64,000 nt of DNA from Phytoseiulus persimilis (GCA_037576195.1 JAQZDE010000012.1:361001-425000); one strand, 5' to 3'; positions 12,812-25,901 are shown, numbered from the stretch's first letter. Notes: generated from the sequence alone by a model not told the origin. Made by a program: numbers and translations.

Positions 12812-13300
12812 GTGTTTATTAACTGTATCGCATCAGCTTATACACCCACTTTCGATGTGATTCGACTCTTCCACGTTCGACTGAACGGACAGGAGATTGA
12901 GCTCTTCAACAGATTCACGTACCTAGGCATAACACTGACGCCCTCCGGCAAATCGTTCATTGTGCACATCGAGGAACGGATGAGAAAAGCACTGGTGGCC
13001 TTAGCGAGCATCCGCGGCCTTCAGAAGCTATCGATGAAGACCGCGCGTGGCCTTTTGATATGAAGGTTGCCCCAGTCGCCTCCTACGGAGTCCAACTGAT
13101 ATGGGAAAATCTTTCCCATGCTGACCTTATGCTGCTCGATAGGACAAAATCAACATTTCTCAAAAAACGCTCGGATTTCACAGCTCAACTGGAAACCGTC
13201 TAGTCTACCTTATGGCCACCGTACCAACCGTTATCGACATGTCACAACTAGGTATGCGGTGCATGGGTTCCACTCAAAACTATGTGTAAGATATCAATAT
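12812..13300 (+). mobile_element. Non-LTR retrotransposon remnant: frameshifted reverse transcriptase C-terminal part
   Basis: The frame from 12812 contains VRLNGQEIELFNRFTYLG, then ITLTPSGKSF, then HIEERMRKALVALASIRGLQ. This is the FKYLG..(L/F)T.SG...HIEER..KA signature downstream of the catalytic YADD region in LINE-type reverse transcriptases. The frame breaks near 13050. The homologous sequence then resumes in another frame (DMKVAPVASYGVQLIWENL, the usual K.AP.ASYG...WE motif), and changes frame again near 13165 (GNRLVYLMATVP). At least two frameshifts and a stop make it dead. No 5' half, endonuclease domain, poly(A) tail or target-site duplication was seen. Confidence 0.75.
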
Positions 13301-15528
13301 CACATCGCGACTCCGGAATGTATCTGCCGAAGACGTGGATCCGGGATACGACTCTATCATGCGAATGAATGCTCTCTAGTCACCAGTATCAATCAGCTGG
13401 CGAAATCATGAGTGTATAGATGCACGATTCGGATCACATACTATTATCTATATTAATAGGTATCTCTAAAGATGTCAAATAAAACATTCACATATGTTAT
13501 ACATCCACTCAAAAGATGACTTCAATCGAAATTCGAGAAGAATCCGCATTAATCTACTCGCCGGAGCCCATAGGATCATTCAGGTGAGAGAACAGCTATG
13601 GAAGTCCGGCTTAGATAAAAAAAAAAAGTCTTGAGTGACCAAGCATAAAAATCCCCAAAAACTGTCGAGACGGTGCAAATGGTCCACATGCATTTTGGCA
13701 GCCATCACATCTTACGATAGTTTCAGAAGGGGGGAGCTCGGAACCGGAGTTTTGTTAACGAAGAAATTGACACTGAAGAGGGAAATCACTCAATGCATGA
13801 AGCAACCAGGTTGACGTACCGAATGACATCCTTTCATACACTGCTGTTGGCCTGCGAACCGTTATAGGAGTTACACAACTGAATCGATGAGAGAATACGC
13901 ATCGCGGATGTCTCGGAAACATACCACATGAGTCCGTAAGCAAAGCGATTACATAAAGTCTGCGCTGAGCGAGAGCACCTGGCTGTCATCCAGAGTTTCG
14001 TTGCCATTGACCGGTCGCTTGTCTCAGCCTTGAATCGGTCACTCGTCCGCTTCCAACACTACGACAATGACGCTCGTCGAGTCTGCAGTCTGACCTTGGT
14101 CTCATTCATTATGAGCACCGTGCGCTCAGTCAGTTAACTCTACATTGTACAATATACACGAGGCAGTCTGCCATATCATTGGGGAGTCGCGTCACGGGAG
14201 TTTCCAGGTGTATGGCTCCAGTTTAGCAGCTGTCAGAAATCCCCCCTCCGAGTATTTACAGAATCCGATGTCAAGGTACGCCTCGCTCTTACCAATGCTT
14301 TTTTGGAGGTTCTCATTTTCGGAAAACTCAAGTTTCAGCATAGGTGTGACACGTGACAGATCATGGCTCCATCCTTGATCTCCCCTCGGCCAAACCTGCG
14401 TTCCTTGAGCGTTCACGAGTCCTGAACTGCCCAGAGTATAAAGGGAAAGGGAGGCGCGCGCAGTTTGAGTGGATCAGTGGCGATCGAGGCGTTCATGCCA
14501 CGCAAGACTTCGGTCAATGCCGATTCGTTGAACGATACTAGGTACCTGGTGCCGATGGACAGGAAATATAGACCGTTGTGCGATTGATATTTCGGGGGAT
14601 AACCCTCGTGTCCTCCTCTCTGTTTTCAGAAATCCTCTCTTCCCGCATCGCTCGCGCATCGCCTTCATGAGCGCTGACCAGATTGGACGTCTCATCCTGC
14701 CTCGAGGAGACAGCACTTTTGGATCGAGCTCATTCTAATATTCATGTATTTCATGAGCCAGAAATCTGATCAGGAGAGCAAGGTTTGAATCCGACGGTTC
14801 ACGCGGGAGGCGATAAAAGTGTCAGACCGTCTCCGTTGTGAGTGTCGCCGACTTCTTGGTTGTGGAAGTATTCGGAGCCTCGAAGCTCTCTTGCGCTAGA
14901 TTTCACAGGAGAAAACACAGCTCGAGGGGCACAAATGAACTATCTCACTGTGGGACCCGGCTTGACTACTTAAGCAATCGCATACGCATACTTGACCAAT
15001 ATTCGCTTCTGCTGCCAAGACGTCTGTCAGCGTGACCACGATTCCACGCCCAGTAAAGATCATCGACGTCATTGTCCCGAAGTTCCCGCTGACAAGACGC
15101 GGCTCAATGATTTCTTAGCCCGGGCTCCCGTAGCGGGTCTCCCATGGCGAGTGACACATGTTTTCTGCACGGTATCTGAGCAATGATCAAGACTGTGTCG
15201 TTCCCCCGACCATGCGGAAATCATCTCTAGTCAACAGCGTGCGCGACAATGAACGTTGGTGGTGATGCTGTTGGAAAATCATCACCTTTCCTCATCGCCC
15301 AAGTCGCTCACTACTTCCCTCGGTGGCCCGAGCCGGAGCTCAGCGCGGAACCTAGGCTGCGCCTCGAGAGCATGCGCCGCCCTTCCTCTCCCAAAAGTGG
15401 AAAGTGGAGAACATCGGTGGTGCCTTTTAAGCGAACATTCAGAGTGCGTGCCCTCTACAGTCGATCGCTGACCCTCCGGTGTCTGTGTTCTCTGTTTCGG
15501 ACGGCAAGGAGAGAGATCAAGCCTCAAA
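13301..15528. other. No gene recognised; upstream region of the ADP/ATP translocase
   Basis: The left end may contain more decayed retroelement. The right end contains the promoter and 5' UTR of the translocase. A purine-rich stretch at about 15508-15528 leads directly into the start codon, and I see no intron in that immediate leader. Open frames here are short, and the long minus-strand frame at 15282-15782 is a shadow of translocase exon 1. Confidence 0.35.
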
Positions 15529-16662
15529 ATGTCTGAGAAGAAGAAAAGCGGGTTTGATGTCATGTCCTTTGCGCAGGATTTCGTGGCCGGAGGAATCGCT
15601 GCCGCCGTCTCGAAAACGGCTGTCGCTCCGATCGAGCGTGTGAAGCTCCTTCTCCAGGTGCAGCACGCTTCGAAGCAGATCGCCAAGGAGAACCAGTACA
15701 AGGGCATCGTCGATGTCTTAGTCCGCATCCCCAAGGAACAGGGTTTCGCGGCATTCTGGCGTGGTAATCTGGCCAATGTCATCAGGTAAGCCCCGAAACA
15801 CTATCTGAGCAGCTATTCGACGAGTGAGCGAACGAACGACCCACCGACCGGCCGGGTGACATTGAACCACCTCCGCCATCTTGGCCCCTAGCTTCAACAC
15901 TAGAAACCACGCTTTTAAAGGGCCGGCTCACCCCACTGCTGGATATATCGCCTCTGAAGATGGAAATGAATAGAATCTAATCTCCTCCGAAATTTCAGGT
16001 ACTTCCCCACCCAGGCTCTGAACTTTGCCTTCAAAGACAAATACAAGCAGGTTTTCCTCGGTGGAGTGGACAAAAGAACCCAGTTTTGGCGATACTTCGC
16101 GGGAAATCTCGCATCTGGTGGAGCCGCTGGAGCCACTTCACTGTGCTTCGTGTATCCCCTAGATTTCGCCCGTACTCGTTTGGGCGCCGATGTTGGCAAG
16201 GGCGCTGGAGAACGCGAGTTTTCCGGCCTACTGGACTGTCTCAAGAAAGTCACCAAATCTGACGGCATAATTGGTCTCTACCGTGGCTTCGGAGTGTCCG
16301 TGCAAGGTATCATCATCTACCGTGCGGCCTACTTCGGATTCTTCGATACTGCCAAGGGCATGCTACCTGACCCCAAGAACACCAGCCTCTTCGTCTCATG
16401 GATGATTGCTCAAGCCGTGACCACAGTCTCGGGTATAATCTCCTATCCTTTCGACACTGTCCGTCGTCGCATGATGATGCAGTCTGGACGTAAGGGCGGA
16501 GACATCATGTACAAGAACACAATCGACTGCTGGGGGAAGATCTACAAGCAAGAGGGTGGCGGCGCATTCTTCAAGGGCGCCTTCTCCAATGTGCTCCGTG
16601 GAACCGGTGGAGCTTTTGTGCTCGTACTCTACGATGAGATCAAGGTTGTTCTCTTCGGCTAA
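15529..16662 (+). CDS. ANT: ADP/ATP translocase (mitochondrial adenine nucleotide carrier)
   Basis: Two exons, 15529-15785 and 15999-16662, are joined across a 213 bp GTAAGC...TTTCAG intron that splits an Arg codon. They give a 306-residue protein, close to the roughly 300 usual for the family. It exchanges cytosolic ADP for matrix ATP across the inner mitochondrial membrane. The three mitochondrial-carrier repeats are visible through their P-x-D/E-x-x-R/K motifs: PIERVK in exon 1, YPLDFARTR, and YPFDTVRRR. The RRRMMM signature that marks true ADP/ATP carriers is at about residues 241-246. The N-terminus has no presequence, as expected. Start choice: the first ATG after a purine-rich leader, giving the standard short N-terminus before [17 protein letters not shown]28 converges on it from the right. 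Confidence 0.97.
15786..15998 (+). other. Intron of the ADP/ATP translocase gene
   Basis: The donor AG|GTAAGC and acceptor AATTTCAG|G are both strong. Splicing restores an Arg codon (AG+G), followed by the conserved [13 protein letters not shown]. Confidence 0.93.
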
Positions 16663-16933
16663 GCAGGATCTTCGACTTTAGCGATCGTATTTGCGTTCCC
16701 ACAGTCATCAATGGACGCGAACTACGCCACAAACTATTTCCTAGCTTGAAAAAAAAACCAACGAGAAAATACGGCAGCGTACATTCCGAAAGTAATGAAC
16801 CAATCACTCGCCGTGGTATGTATGCCTTGCTGTATGCTCTAGTCTATCGTGTGACTGTTCCAATTTCCCAAGTGACTTTGAAGCTTGCTTGGAACGAGGA
16901 TATACCACCGCCTCCTATTTAGAAGGGAAACAA

Positions 16934-16939
16934 AATAAA
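16934..16939 (+). promoter_or_regulatory. Poly(A) signal of the ADP/ATP translocase gene
   Basis: A canonical AATAAA lies 272 bases after the stop codon, and no earlier copy was seen in the 3' UTR. Confidence 0.6.
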
Positions 16940-17740
16940 CTTGTTTTAGCAAATGAGCGGAAGCCTTGAGGAAACCAATTGTAGGATTGAAGATCAGAAT
17001 AATTCACGACACCAAGCGATTATTCTCTTCATCTTCTCCACTGAAATTTGAGAGACGAAAAATCTGAGGACGAAAATTGAAAACCTGAAACAAAAAAAGT
17101 GTAAAGAACATTTCATTGAAATAAAGGGAGAAGTCTCTAATTTAAACTTTGTCTTCGATTGACTATTAGCAATAGGCTCATCCGATCGGCAGATAAGTAT
17201 GGAGGACGAAGGCGAATACAGCAATGTTTTCTGCCCTACCCATTCGACTGAGCGAGAATCCGAATCTTCGGATGCGAAAATCCGGATATTCCAGCATCTC
17301 GGGCTGGTAGCATCTTGCCCGGTTTCAAATATACAGCCTACCCTTGCTCAGAACATCATACATACCTCCGTTTTTCGATCCCTGATTTGATGCATGAAAT
17401 GATGACAAGCCCTACCGAAGCTAGCTTGAGAAGGCTCTCGCACGCCAAATAGACACCGGTGTTTCGATATAGCTGGAAGTAGGACATAACGTCCTTCAAA
17501 CGAGAAGCACTGGGGTCACCGAGGTCTCTATGAGAGTCAAGGTCTATGACAGTTTCAGGCTATCTTGCTGGGGCTATTTCTGGAATCGCTGAGAATTCGT
17601 CAATTCCGTGCTTCTGCATCGTATTGCATTATGACAGAGGCGTTTCTCAATGATGGGTTTTACAGAAGTTACGGGATCCGGATGAGAAGCATTGTAGGTT
17701 TGTAGTACTAAAAGAAGAACTGTTCATCCGATAAAGATAC
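16940..17740. other. Convergent 3' intergenic region between translocase and VPS28
   Basis: The two genes end towards each other and their poly(A) signals bound this stretch of about 800 bases. It is AT-richer than the flanks near 17000-17160. No open frame here has coding character. Confidence 0.5.
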
Positions 17741-17746
17741 TTTATT
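17741..17746 (-). promoter_or_regulatory. Poly(A) signal of VPS28
   Basis: TTTATT on the + strand reads AATAAA on the minus strand, 113 bases beyond the VPS28 stop codon. Confidence 0.6.
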
Positions 17747-17858
17747 CATTCGCGAGACCGGAGCAATCTAAAGGAATAGCGTCCAGGAGGTTGCGGACTA
17801 TTTTCTGTACATAAAAGTGAGCCGAACTCTAAGAAGCTCAGAATCAGGAGAATGCGTT

Positions 17859-20638
17859 TCAAGCATCGTTATGCAGTGCTCTCGAGAACGCATTGTGTGC
17901 AGTCTCGAGATCGAACTTCATCTGTCTCGCCTGTTGTTCGCTGAAGTTGTCAGAAGCAGCCATGTCGGACATCACGTCAAGCCTGAAAACCAGATCAGAT
18001 CGTATTTTCATCAGCCCGGAGGCTCTTCAATTGCGTTATGCCGGGTCATTCAGCCAACGAGTCATCCACGCTCACACTAATTCTATGTGTCTTCTCAAAT
18101 CGAAAGACTCTTCATCAGATCAGAGCTCCGTGAGATTCTTCCAATGCTCGACTGAACGCTGAATGAGAGCAGCATGACGAGCTTCATATGATAACGACAT
18201 TGAGCAACAGCAGCCATGTCTCAGTCGGCTGGCCTGTGCGAGGAGCTATTTTTACCAGCACAGTCATCAGCACGAACATATCATTATTGTGGGGCAAACT
18301 ACACGGAACATCATTCTCAGACGGGCTGGTCGTCTCCGGCTCATTCTCCATGCCTTCAGAGTATACATGAGGCTCACCATTTCTGTACGATAACTTTGCC
18401 TTCGAAATCATTCGGCAAGCAGGTCAATCGGCCCATGATCTCCTTGATTTCTTTCAGGTCCGGCTGTAGGTCGGCCATGCAACGGATATCCATGCTCAGT
18501 TTATCCAAAACTGTCACGAACATCTGTGAGGGAATTGATTGTTTAATTGACCACTTGCGATCCAATCTCACACTTTGGCTCTCATTTTTTTCGGTTATGT
18601 TTCACGAGTAGATAGTTTACCACAGAAAGATCGGCTACGAATTTGAGAGCGTTGCCCCCATTGTCCTTGATGGTTATTGGTCTGTCCTCTTTGATTCTCT
18701 CCAAAGCATTCGGGCAGTCGAGTTTGTAGGATTCGACGAACTGTTCGATTGTCGGGAAACCTTCTCCCTGGACTTGTCTGAAGGCAGCTTTGTATTGCAC
18801 TAGAAGCTTCGAGCAAGCTGCGGTGTACCTGAAAGGTTCCCGAACGACAGTCAATATTGTCCAGAGTTTCTCGCGCCGTAGCTCCTCCCGACTCCATCTT
18901 CGGCTGCACGCAACGTGTCATTTCTCGAACTGCGGCCGAGAAGTGGGTCGTCGGATACAGATAGCAATATGCAGGGAGAAGAGCTGGCGCTTTATAATCC
19001 CAGCATTGAGTTCATCTAACTCTTGTGAGCTGATTGACGCGTGTGGTGTTTTCGAGGTTTCTGTAGTCAAGATAGAATGAAAGCAAGTGCCGCGAAAGCT
19101 TGCTGCACTGCCCCCAGCATCTACTCTTTAGGCAGCTCTCCACACGGGCTCCATCGAGCACCTCTGTGCTACATCGCCTGACGGGCAGTTGCGCATACAG
19201 GGGAGAGGGCCGATCAGGCGATGATGATTTTCGCCTTTGCTCATACAGGGGGGTCAAATTAGGTGGCGATTCTTTTGCTCATTTCTTTGTGGAAAATCAT
19301 CGGATTCAGGAGTCCGGTTTAGCGATCGGCTGCTGAAGGATCCCGCGTTTTTCGATTCCTCATATGTGGAGCGACTCGCAAAATGATCTCTTCTTCTGAT
19401 CGTTCCTCTCAACTAGCCGAGACATGCAAAATCGACGCCACAGATGCGTGAGCGAGTAGTTTGGATGAATCAAAGTACTTTCCGTCGTGCGGAATTCCAT
19501 CGAATCTAGCCCCCTCGAGGAGGTACGGGAGGAAACACATCGAGAGCGGGATCTTGTTCAGAAATCAGCGATTCGCACTCGCCCGCTTCCGAGCACCGTA
19601 GGGATTTTCCATCGGAGAGAAGTGGATGGGATCCTTCCGAATCATACCGTTAGGATATCTTAACGTCCACTGTGTACTCAAGTGAACCGTACAGAAAGGT
19701 AGCTTCTGAAGCGCTCTATGAGACGTAATGTCCCAGTGGGCGCGAGGAACGATCGCAAATTAAAATCTTGAATCCAATCACGTTTCACAAAGCTATTATC
19801 TGAAGGAGAACGAGTGAAAGAACTCCCCACCGAATTTGACCGCCCTAAATACGCGGTGGCTACAGACTATGAGTCGCTTTTCCCTCACTCAAGGGGTTGA
19901 ACTTCCGGTCCAAACGCGCCGAGCATTGGCGCCATTATTTATTATTATAGTTATTCAAGTGTCAGAATGTCATATCTCGTTGGAGTCTTCGCGTCATATC
20001 GACCACGAACTCCCATGCTCTGTCCCGCGGGACTTGACAAGAGTCATTTGTAAGGGCTTTCTGTCATCGGACACCAGAGTCAACCCGGTATGGGAAAATT
20101 GCAATACGCTGGGCAGCATGAGAATGATGTAGGAAGGGTTTGTTCCGTTTCTCAGCTGCTCGAGAGCGGTATCCGCCAACCGCATCGTTCACTCCTGGAC
20201 ACGCTACTGTTACAACTCTGTCGACTTCCATGTGGGAAGCGTACCCGGAAGCCCTCGCGGAGTTCGACCAGGAATGCATGGTTGATTTTGAGAATGCGGA
20301 TTTTCTACTCTAAGGAAAACTGAATGGAATGAAATGATACATGGAAACTCACTCGGAGGGTCTGACTGCGTCCTTGATGTAGGCTTTCTCCAAGCATTGT
20401 AGCGTGTTGATCACCGAATACAAATCGGCCATATTGTCGTACCTGCAGGGAAGGATGGATCAACACCACAGCCTACCTTTCTTGCGCAATAAGATCGAAG
20501 GAGCTCGTTTTAGACATTCGCTCCCATTTTCAAGCGGAGTCTCACTGAGTGTGCAAGTTTGCAATGCGATTCCTCACCTCGTCCTCTCTCGAGAGGTTCT
20601 GTACAAACGAACTTCTTCGTAGAGTTCTGGGCGGTTGT
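17859..20638 (-). CDS. VPS28: VPS28, ESCRT-I subunit (first exon not located)
   Basis: Five minus-strand exons were found: 20638-20578, 20442-20353, 18828-18621, 18523-18378 and 17982-17859 (stop). Lengths 61, 90, 208, 146 and 124 nt join in frame, giving 209 residues plus an unseen start exon that must end in phase 1. Landmarks in order are [94 protein letters not shown], and the C-terminal [15 protein letters not shown]. These match VPS28 throughout, including the spacing of the N-terminal ESCRT-I core-binding half and the C-terminal four-helix domain. VPS28 acts with TSG101 and VPS37 in sorting ubiquitinated cargo at endosomes. The 1.5 kb intron 18829-20352 holds nothing I recognise. The gene is divergent from transportin-1, so the missing start exon should lie in 20639-21627. 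Confidence 0.95.
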
Positions 20639-21627
20639 CTGAAATCAGGAAAACTTATTTTCGAGTCTTTCGTTCATCCACTGTGTTCTTGGACCCGGAC
20701 TCTCAGCAGCACCCCCGACCGCATGAATATCCCAAACAGGGCGTCCCGTAGGTAAGGCGTCAAGTGTCTTCCGACAACTCTGAGACGTTGGTAGAACTTT
20801 CGGGTGAAATTCGCAAGGGCTTAGTATCATTAGTCATCCTGATGAGACGATTGTGTTATTCATCGATTTTTACGAATGACGCTCCTGAGGATGCGGTTCC
20901 GATTTATTGCTTGGGCTTCCGTGAAGCAGGAAGCTGTTGGTAGGAGACTCAGAGTTCCGCTAGAAATGTTTACGAACCATTTGGAGCTTGAATCAAGCCA
21001 GAAAAGGATGACATCGTGTTGTTTACACTTCTTCGCACTAGCCGCTCGAAACAGCTGCTGCCAGAGCGCTGCTCCACCGCCACCTCTGGTGATCGTAGTG
21101 GACAGCTGAGAATCCGCTCCTCTCAACTACGGGTATGAGGTGGGGAGCATCCGCAGTTTCCACCCAAATGGGGACCGGGAGAGGGGTCTGCTAGTCTGGA
21201 GCTCTGTGCCACTCAATGATGGCAGAACTATTCCGAATAAATCCGCTCCGCGACTCGGATCTCCGGGAGCGCCGGAGAGTGTCCGCCTGAAAATTTTCGG
21301 CTCATCCTCGTTAATGGGCCTCTTTTGGTCGTGAACTGCTCCTCTTCAGTTGATACCCAGATCCAGAATACGATAGATTCTCCCTCTGTTCTATTCAGCG
21401 TCGACGCCTTGGTGCAGAGATCACGCGTCGACGTTTCAAAGAACGCGCGCTCCGAGCTAGCGTCGCCGCCGCTTCATCGAATCGCGGCAAAAACTCGACC
21501 ATCTTTGGTCGCTCCGTGGCTGCTCCTTGTTAAATTCTGTCGTATTTCGATTGGAAGTTGATCGAAACAGGGACCGAAGCGTTCCTATGATTAGTGGAAG
21601 CTAGCTGAGGTGCGGCTACAAATAGCG
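20639..21627. promoter_or_regulatory. Divergent promoter region between VPS28 and transportin-1
   Basis: The stretch of about 1 kb separates two head-to-head housekeeping genes and should contain both promoters and the unlocated first exon of VPS28. It is richer in CpG near 21410-21500. I found no clear TATA box, and I could not identify an ATG exon ending in phase 1 with a convincing donor on the minus strand. Confidence 0.5.
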
Positions 21628-24600
21628 ATGGCTAACGGAGGCATCGTGTGGCAACCTGCCGAGCAGGGACTGCAGCAGATTCTGCAGCTGCTCAAAGAGT
21701 CGCAAAGCCCGGACACCACAGTCCAACGAACTGTTCAGCAGGTAGGGAAAATTTTGTTCTCTCCACACCTCGCTGAATCTACGAAGCTAGCTTCGACTCT
21801 GACGACATCCGGACGACGCGATCCCTCGAGAGCTCGTTCAACTGCCTTCGTATCGGGTAGAGCTTCTTCGAGAACAATCATGTTCTCGCAGAACACTACG
21901 AAAATAACACCGAATCTTCTAGCTTCTCATCGTCAATGTTCTTGCCATCTCGAAACGCCTTGCCGTATCGAATAGAAAACACATGAGAGAGAGGTTGTCG
22001 AGCATACGACATTTTGGGTTGTTTCATCGAGTTTTGTTATTCATCCTGGTTGTCGTTTCAAGCGCGAAGACGACTCATGTTTTCAAGCTGAGCGTCCAGC
22101 TGCTTTCCGCGAGGTGCCTTATCAAGGGATTCCCTCGAATAACAACTGGTAGGCGGCCAACGATACTCGTTCACGTCGGAATTCTTTCGGTATCCGAATT
22201 CATCAGCAGAGTGATGCGCTTTCGGCCGTTTTTCTTTTTTGACCAAACAGTTGGCGTCAGCCGTGACGCTTTCTAGGTCAACTCTCATGCGAATTTTAAC
22301 TGTCATAATCAACGCGTACGAGAAATATTTCGCACGCGAATTACGTAGTCGACCTTTAGGGAATCCCTCGGGCTGCAATCGATGCTGTCCTCCGCGTGTG
22401 CAACGAGACTGTTCATGGGGGCGCTGGTATCGCCTGCAGTCAGAGAACTAGAATGACCCGCACTCGATTCACTGTTCTCCTGAGTCTTCCATCTGATAGA
22501 AAGTTCCTCAACCCACGTTCTCCAGAAACAATTGAGAATGCGGATGGTTTCGGACGATCGACTCAGTTCAGGATGTGCATGATTAACGGGACTCATGATT
22601 CATGATTGATCGGAAGATCAGCCCAATCGAGACTTTTCAAGAAGTCCTGGGATTATCGATGCGCTTGCAGATATAGCTAAGATAGCACACGACAACGCTT
22701 TGCAGAAACTCGAAGACCTGAACAAGTACCCCGACTTCAATAATTACCTGATATTTGTTCTCACGAAACTCAAATCTGAAGAAGATCCAACGCGGTCTTT
22801 GTCAGGGCTGATTCTCAAGAACAATGTTCGGGCCCATTTCGTTAACTTCCCCCCATCGGTGAGTTGTTAATTCCTGGTTCCTCTTGGGATCTTCTTGTGG
22901 GAACTGACGCGAGAAAAGTAACCTGATCTGGGATTCCTCGATTATCAGGTGTCTGAGTTCATCAAAAGTGAACTTCTGGGATGCCTGGGCGATCCATCAC
23001 CGCTCATTAGAGCGACCGTCGGGATTCTCATCACGACGATTGCATCAAGAGGCGACCTCACGAGATGGCCGGAACTACTGCCCACGCTTTGTACACTGCT
23101 TGACAGTGAAGATTATAACATCTGCGAGGTGAGATGGACGGTCAAGGCAATAAGGATTGAGTCACGAGATTGCTCCTCATTCAGATGAAGAACATCATCA
23201 GCTGGACTGAACCATCTCCCTACCTCTCATTCTAGGGGGCTTTCGGCGCTCTCAAGAACATCTGCGAAGACAGTTCGGAACAGCTGGACTCCGACGCCCT
23301 GCAGCGACCGCTCAATCACATGATTCCGAAGTTCTTGCGATTTTTCCAGCATTCATCTCCTCGTATCCGAGCTCACGCGGTAGCGTGCGTCAACCAGTTT
23401 ATCCTTAGCAGGGCGCAGGCCCTGATGATGCACATCGACACTTTCATCGAGGTACGTTGATCGAATTCTGTGAATGTCAAGTCGACAAACGCGCTCGGAG
23501 CGGAAATCCTAATTGACCCTATGATGTGTGCTGAATTTCCTATTCCTTCTCTGCCTAGGGCCTGTTTCGGCTTGCTAGGGATGACGATAAAGACGTACGA
23601 AAGAACGTTTGCCACGCGCTCGTTATGCTCCTGGAAGTTCGTGTGGATCGGTTACTTCCGCACATGAATAACATCATCGAGTACATGCTACAACGAACAC
23701 AGGACACCGACGAAACTGTTGCTCTCGAAGCCTGCGAGTTCTGGCTCACTTTGGCGGAACTCCCGATCTGTCGTGAGGCTCTCACACCACACTTGAACCA
23801 GTTGATTCCCGTGTTGGTGAAGAGCATGCGATACTCGAACCTCGACATTATCCTCCTCAAGGGCGATGTGGACGACGATTCGACTGTTCCCGACCGTGAG
23901 GAGGATATCAAACCCCGCTTCTATCGCTCCAAAGTCCACGGTGGAACCATGATGCACGGCCAACAACCCCACGAGCAAAATGCAAACCAGGAAGTGCACG
24001 ACGACGACGACGAGGATCTCGACGCCGACGACGAGGATATCTATCAGGACTGGAATTTGCGCAAGTGTTCGGCCGCAGCGCTCGACATATTGGCCAACGT
24101 GTTTCAGAACGACTTGCTGAGCATCCTCCTTCCGATTTTGAAAGAAACGCTGTTCCACCAGGAGTGGGTGATCAAGGAGAGTGGAATTTTGGCTTTAGGC
24201 GCTATCGCAGATGGCTGCTCTACCGGCATGACACCTCACCTGCCTGAGCTCGTTCCATTCCTCATTAATCATTGCCTCAACGATAAGAAGGCTCTCGTGC
24301 GTTCGATCACGTGCTGGACTCTCTCCCGCTACTCGAACTGGGTGGTCAACCAGGAGCACGCGCAGTTCCTGCAGCCTCTGATGACGGAGCTTCTGAAACG
24401 GATTCTCGATCCCAACAAGAAAGTGCAAGAGGCGGCCTGTTCAGCGTTCGCCACACTGGAAGAGGAAGCGTGTACAGAGCTCGTTCCATACTTGAAATAC
24501 ATTCTCGACACCCTGGTGTATGCCTTCAACATGTACCAGCACAAGAACCTCCTCATCCTGTACGATGCCATCGGAACATTGGCCGTATCGGTCGGCCATC

Positions 24601-25901
24601 ATCTGAACCGACAGGATTACATTCAGATGCTGATGCCGCCTCTCATCCAGAAGTGGAACATGCTTAAAGACGATGACAAGGATCTCTTTCCACTACTCGA
24701 ATGTCTGTCTTCGGTTGCGACGGCCCTGCAGGTTGGTTTCCTTCCTTACAGTGAGCCCGTCTACCGACGCTGCGTGTCACTCGTGGAACAGACTCTGCAA
24801 CAGAGCATGGCCCACCAAGCCCACCGAGACCAGTTCGAACCTCCGGACAAGGACTTCATGATAGTGGCTCTAGATCTGCTGAGCGGTCTGGCTGAAGGCT
24901 TGGGTGAACACATGGGAAATCTCGTCGGATCCTCCAACTTGATGGCGCTGCTATACCAGTGTATGCAGGACGCCTCGAGCGAAGTTCGACAGAGCTCGTT
25001 TGCCCTGCTCGGCGATCTGACGAAAGCCTGCTTCCAACATGTACGGCCTTGTGTTGCTGAGTTCATGCCAATCCTGGGTGTCAACCTCAACCCAGACTCG
25101 CTCTCGGTTTGCAACAACGCTACGTGGGCAATCGGAGAGATCTCAGTAAAACTCGGCGCCGATACGCGACCCTACATCCCAATGTTCCTGAACCAACTGG
25201 TGTTGATCATAAACATTGCGACCACACCCAAGACACTTCTCGAGAACACAGGTCAGTGCCGAGGGAGTCTCCGAACTCCTTTCCCCTAACGCTCCACGAA
25301 TCCTGTACCCATCTCTCACTCAGCTCCTATTCCATTCTGATCTTTCCGGCTCCTCTGCGTTTCTGGAATCGAGAACTCTGGGGTAGAGCATCCGATTGTT
25401 TTTAAATGTTCTTGAATATCCCAATTGTAGCAATCACCATCGGTCGTCTAGGCTACGTGTGTCCACAGGACGTGGCGCCAAGCCTGAATCAATTCATCAA
25501 GCCGTGGTGCATCTCTCTAAGGAACATCCGGGACAATGACGAAAAAGACTCGGCCTTCAGGGGGGTGTGCTCCATGATCGGTGTGAATCCGGGAGGTGTT
25601 GTCAACGACTTCATTTACTTTTGTGATGCCGTTGCTTCTTGGGTTAACCCGAGAGACGACCTGAAAAACACATTTTTCGAGGTACGTCGGAGATCCATCT
25701 GAGTTTTAGAGACGCTGTCCCATCTACGGGAGGATCGAAACGACGAGATCCACTTTCCGGGATAGAGTCGGTAAAGCTCTCTTCCTCTTCCAGATTCTGC
25801 ACGGTTTCAAGAACCAGGTTGGTGAAGAGTCATGGAATAGATTCACAATGCAGTTCCCACTGCCTTTGAGAGAACGTCTTCGTCAGACGTACAACATCTA
25901 A
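21628..25901 (+). CDS. TNPO1: Transportin-1 (importin beta-2), complete
   Basis: Seven exons: 21628-21741, 22706-22858, 22949-23128, 23236-23451, 23559-25251, 25431-25681 and 25794-25901. They total 2715 nt, or 904 residues, against 898 in human. Every junction is GT-AG and in phase. Similarity to human transportin-1 runs from [20 protein letters not shown] at the start to the C-terminal [10 protein letters not shown]...PLPL.ERL. The protein is a chain of HEAT repeats that carries PY-NLS cargo such as hnRNPs through the nuclear pore and releases it on RanGTP. The acidic H8 loop, which displaces cargo, is visible at about residues 367-386 as a run of Asp/Glu ([15 protein letters not shown]). 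The start is the first ATG in frame, giving [19 protein letters not shown] 18 bases upstream is not needed. No canonical poly(A) signal was found just after the stop. Confidence 0.97.
21742..22705 (+). other. First intron of transportin-1
   Basis: This 964 bp intron (donor CAG|GTAGGG, acceptor TTTGCAG|AAACTC) is the longest in the gene; the others are 90-180 bp. Open frames inside it look like chance. Confidence 0.85.

Noticed and set aside
15282..15782. 166-codon minus-strand ORF
   Set aside because: It is antisense to translocase exon 1 and its leader; the frame is open because of the codon pattern of the real gene.
23688..24158. 156-codon minus-strand ORF
   Set aside because: It is a shadow of the large transportin-1 exon.
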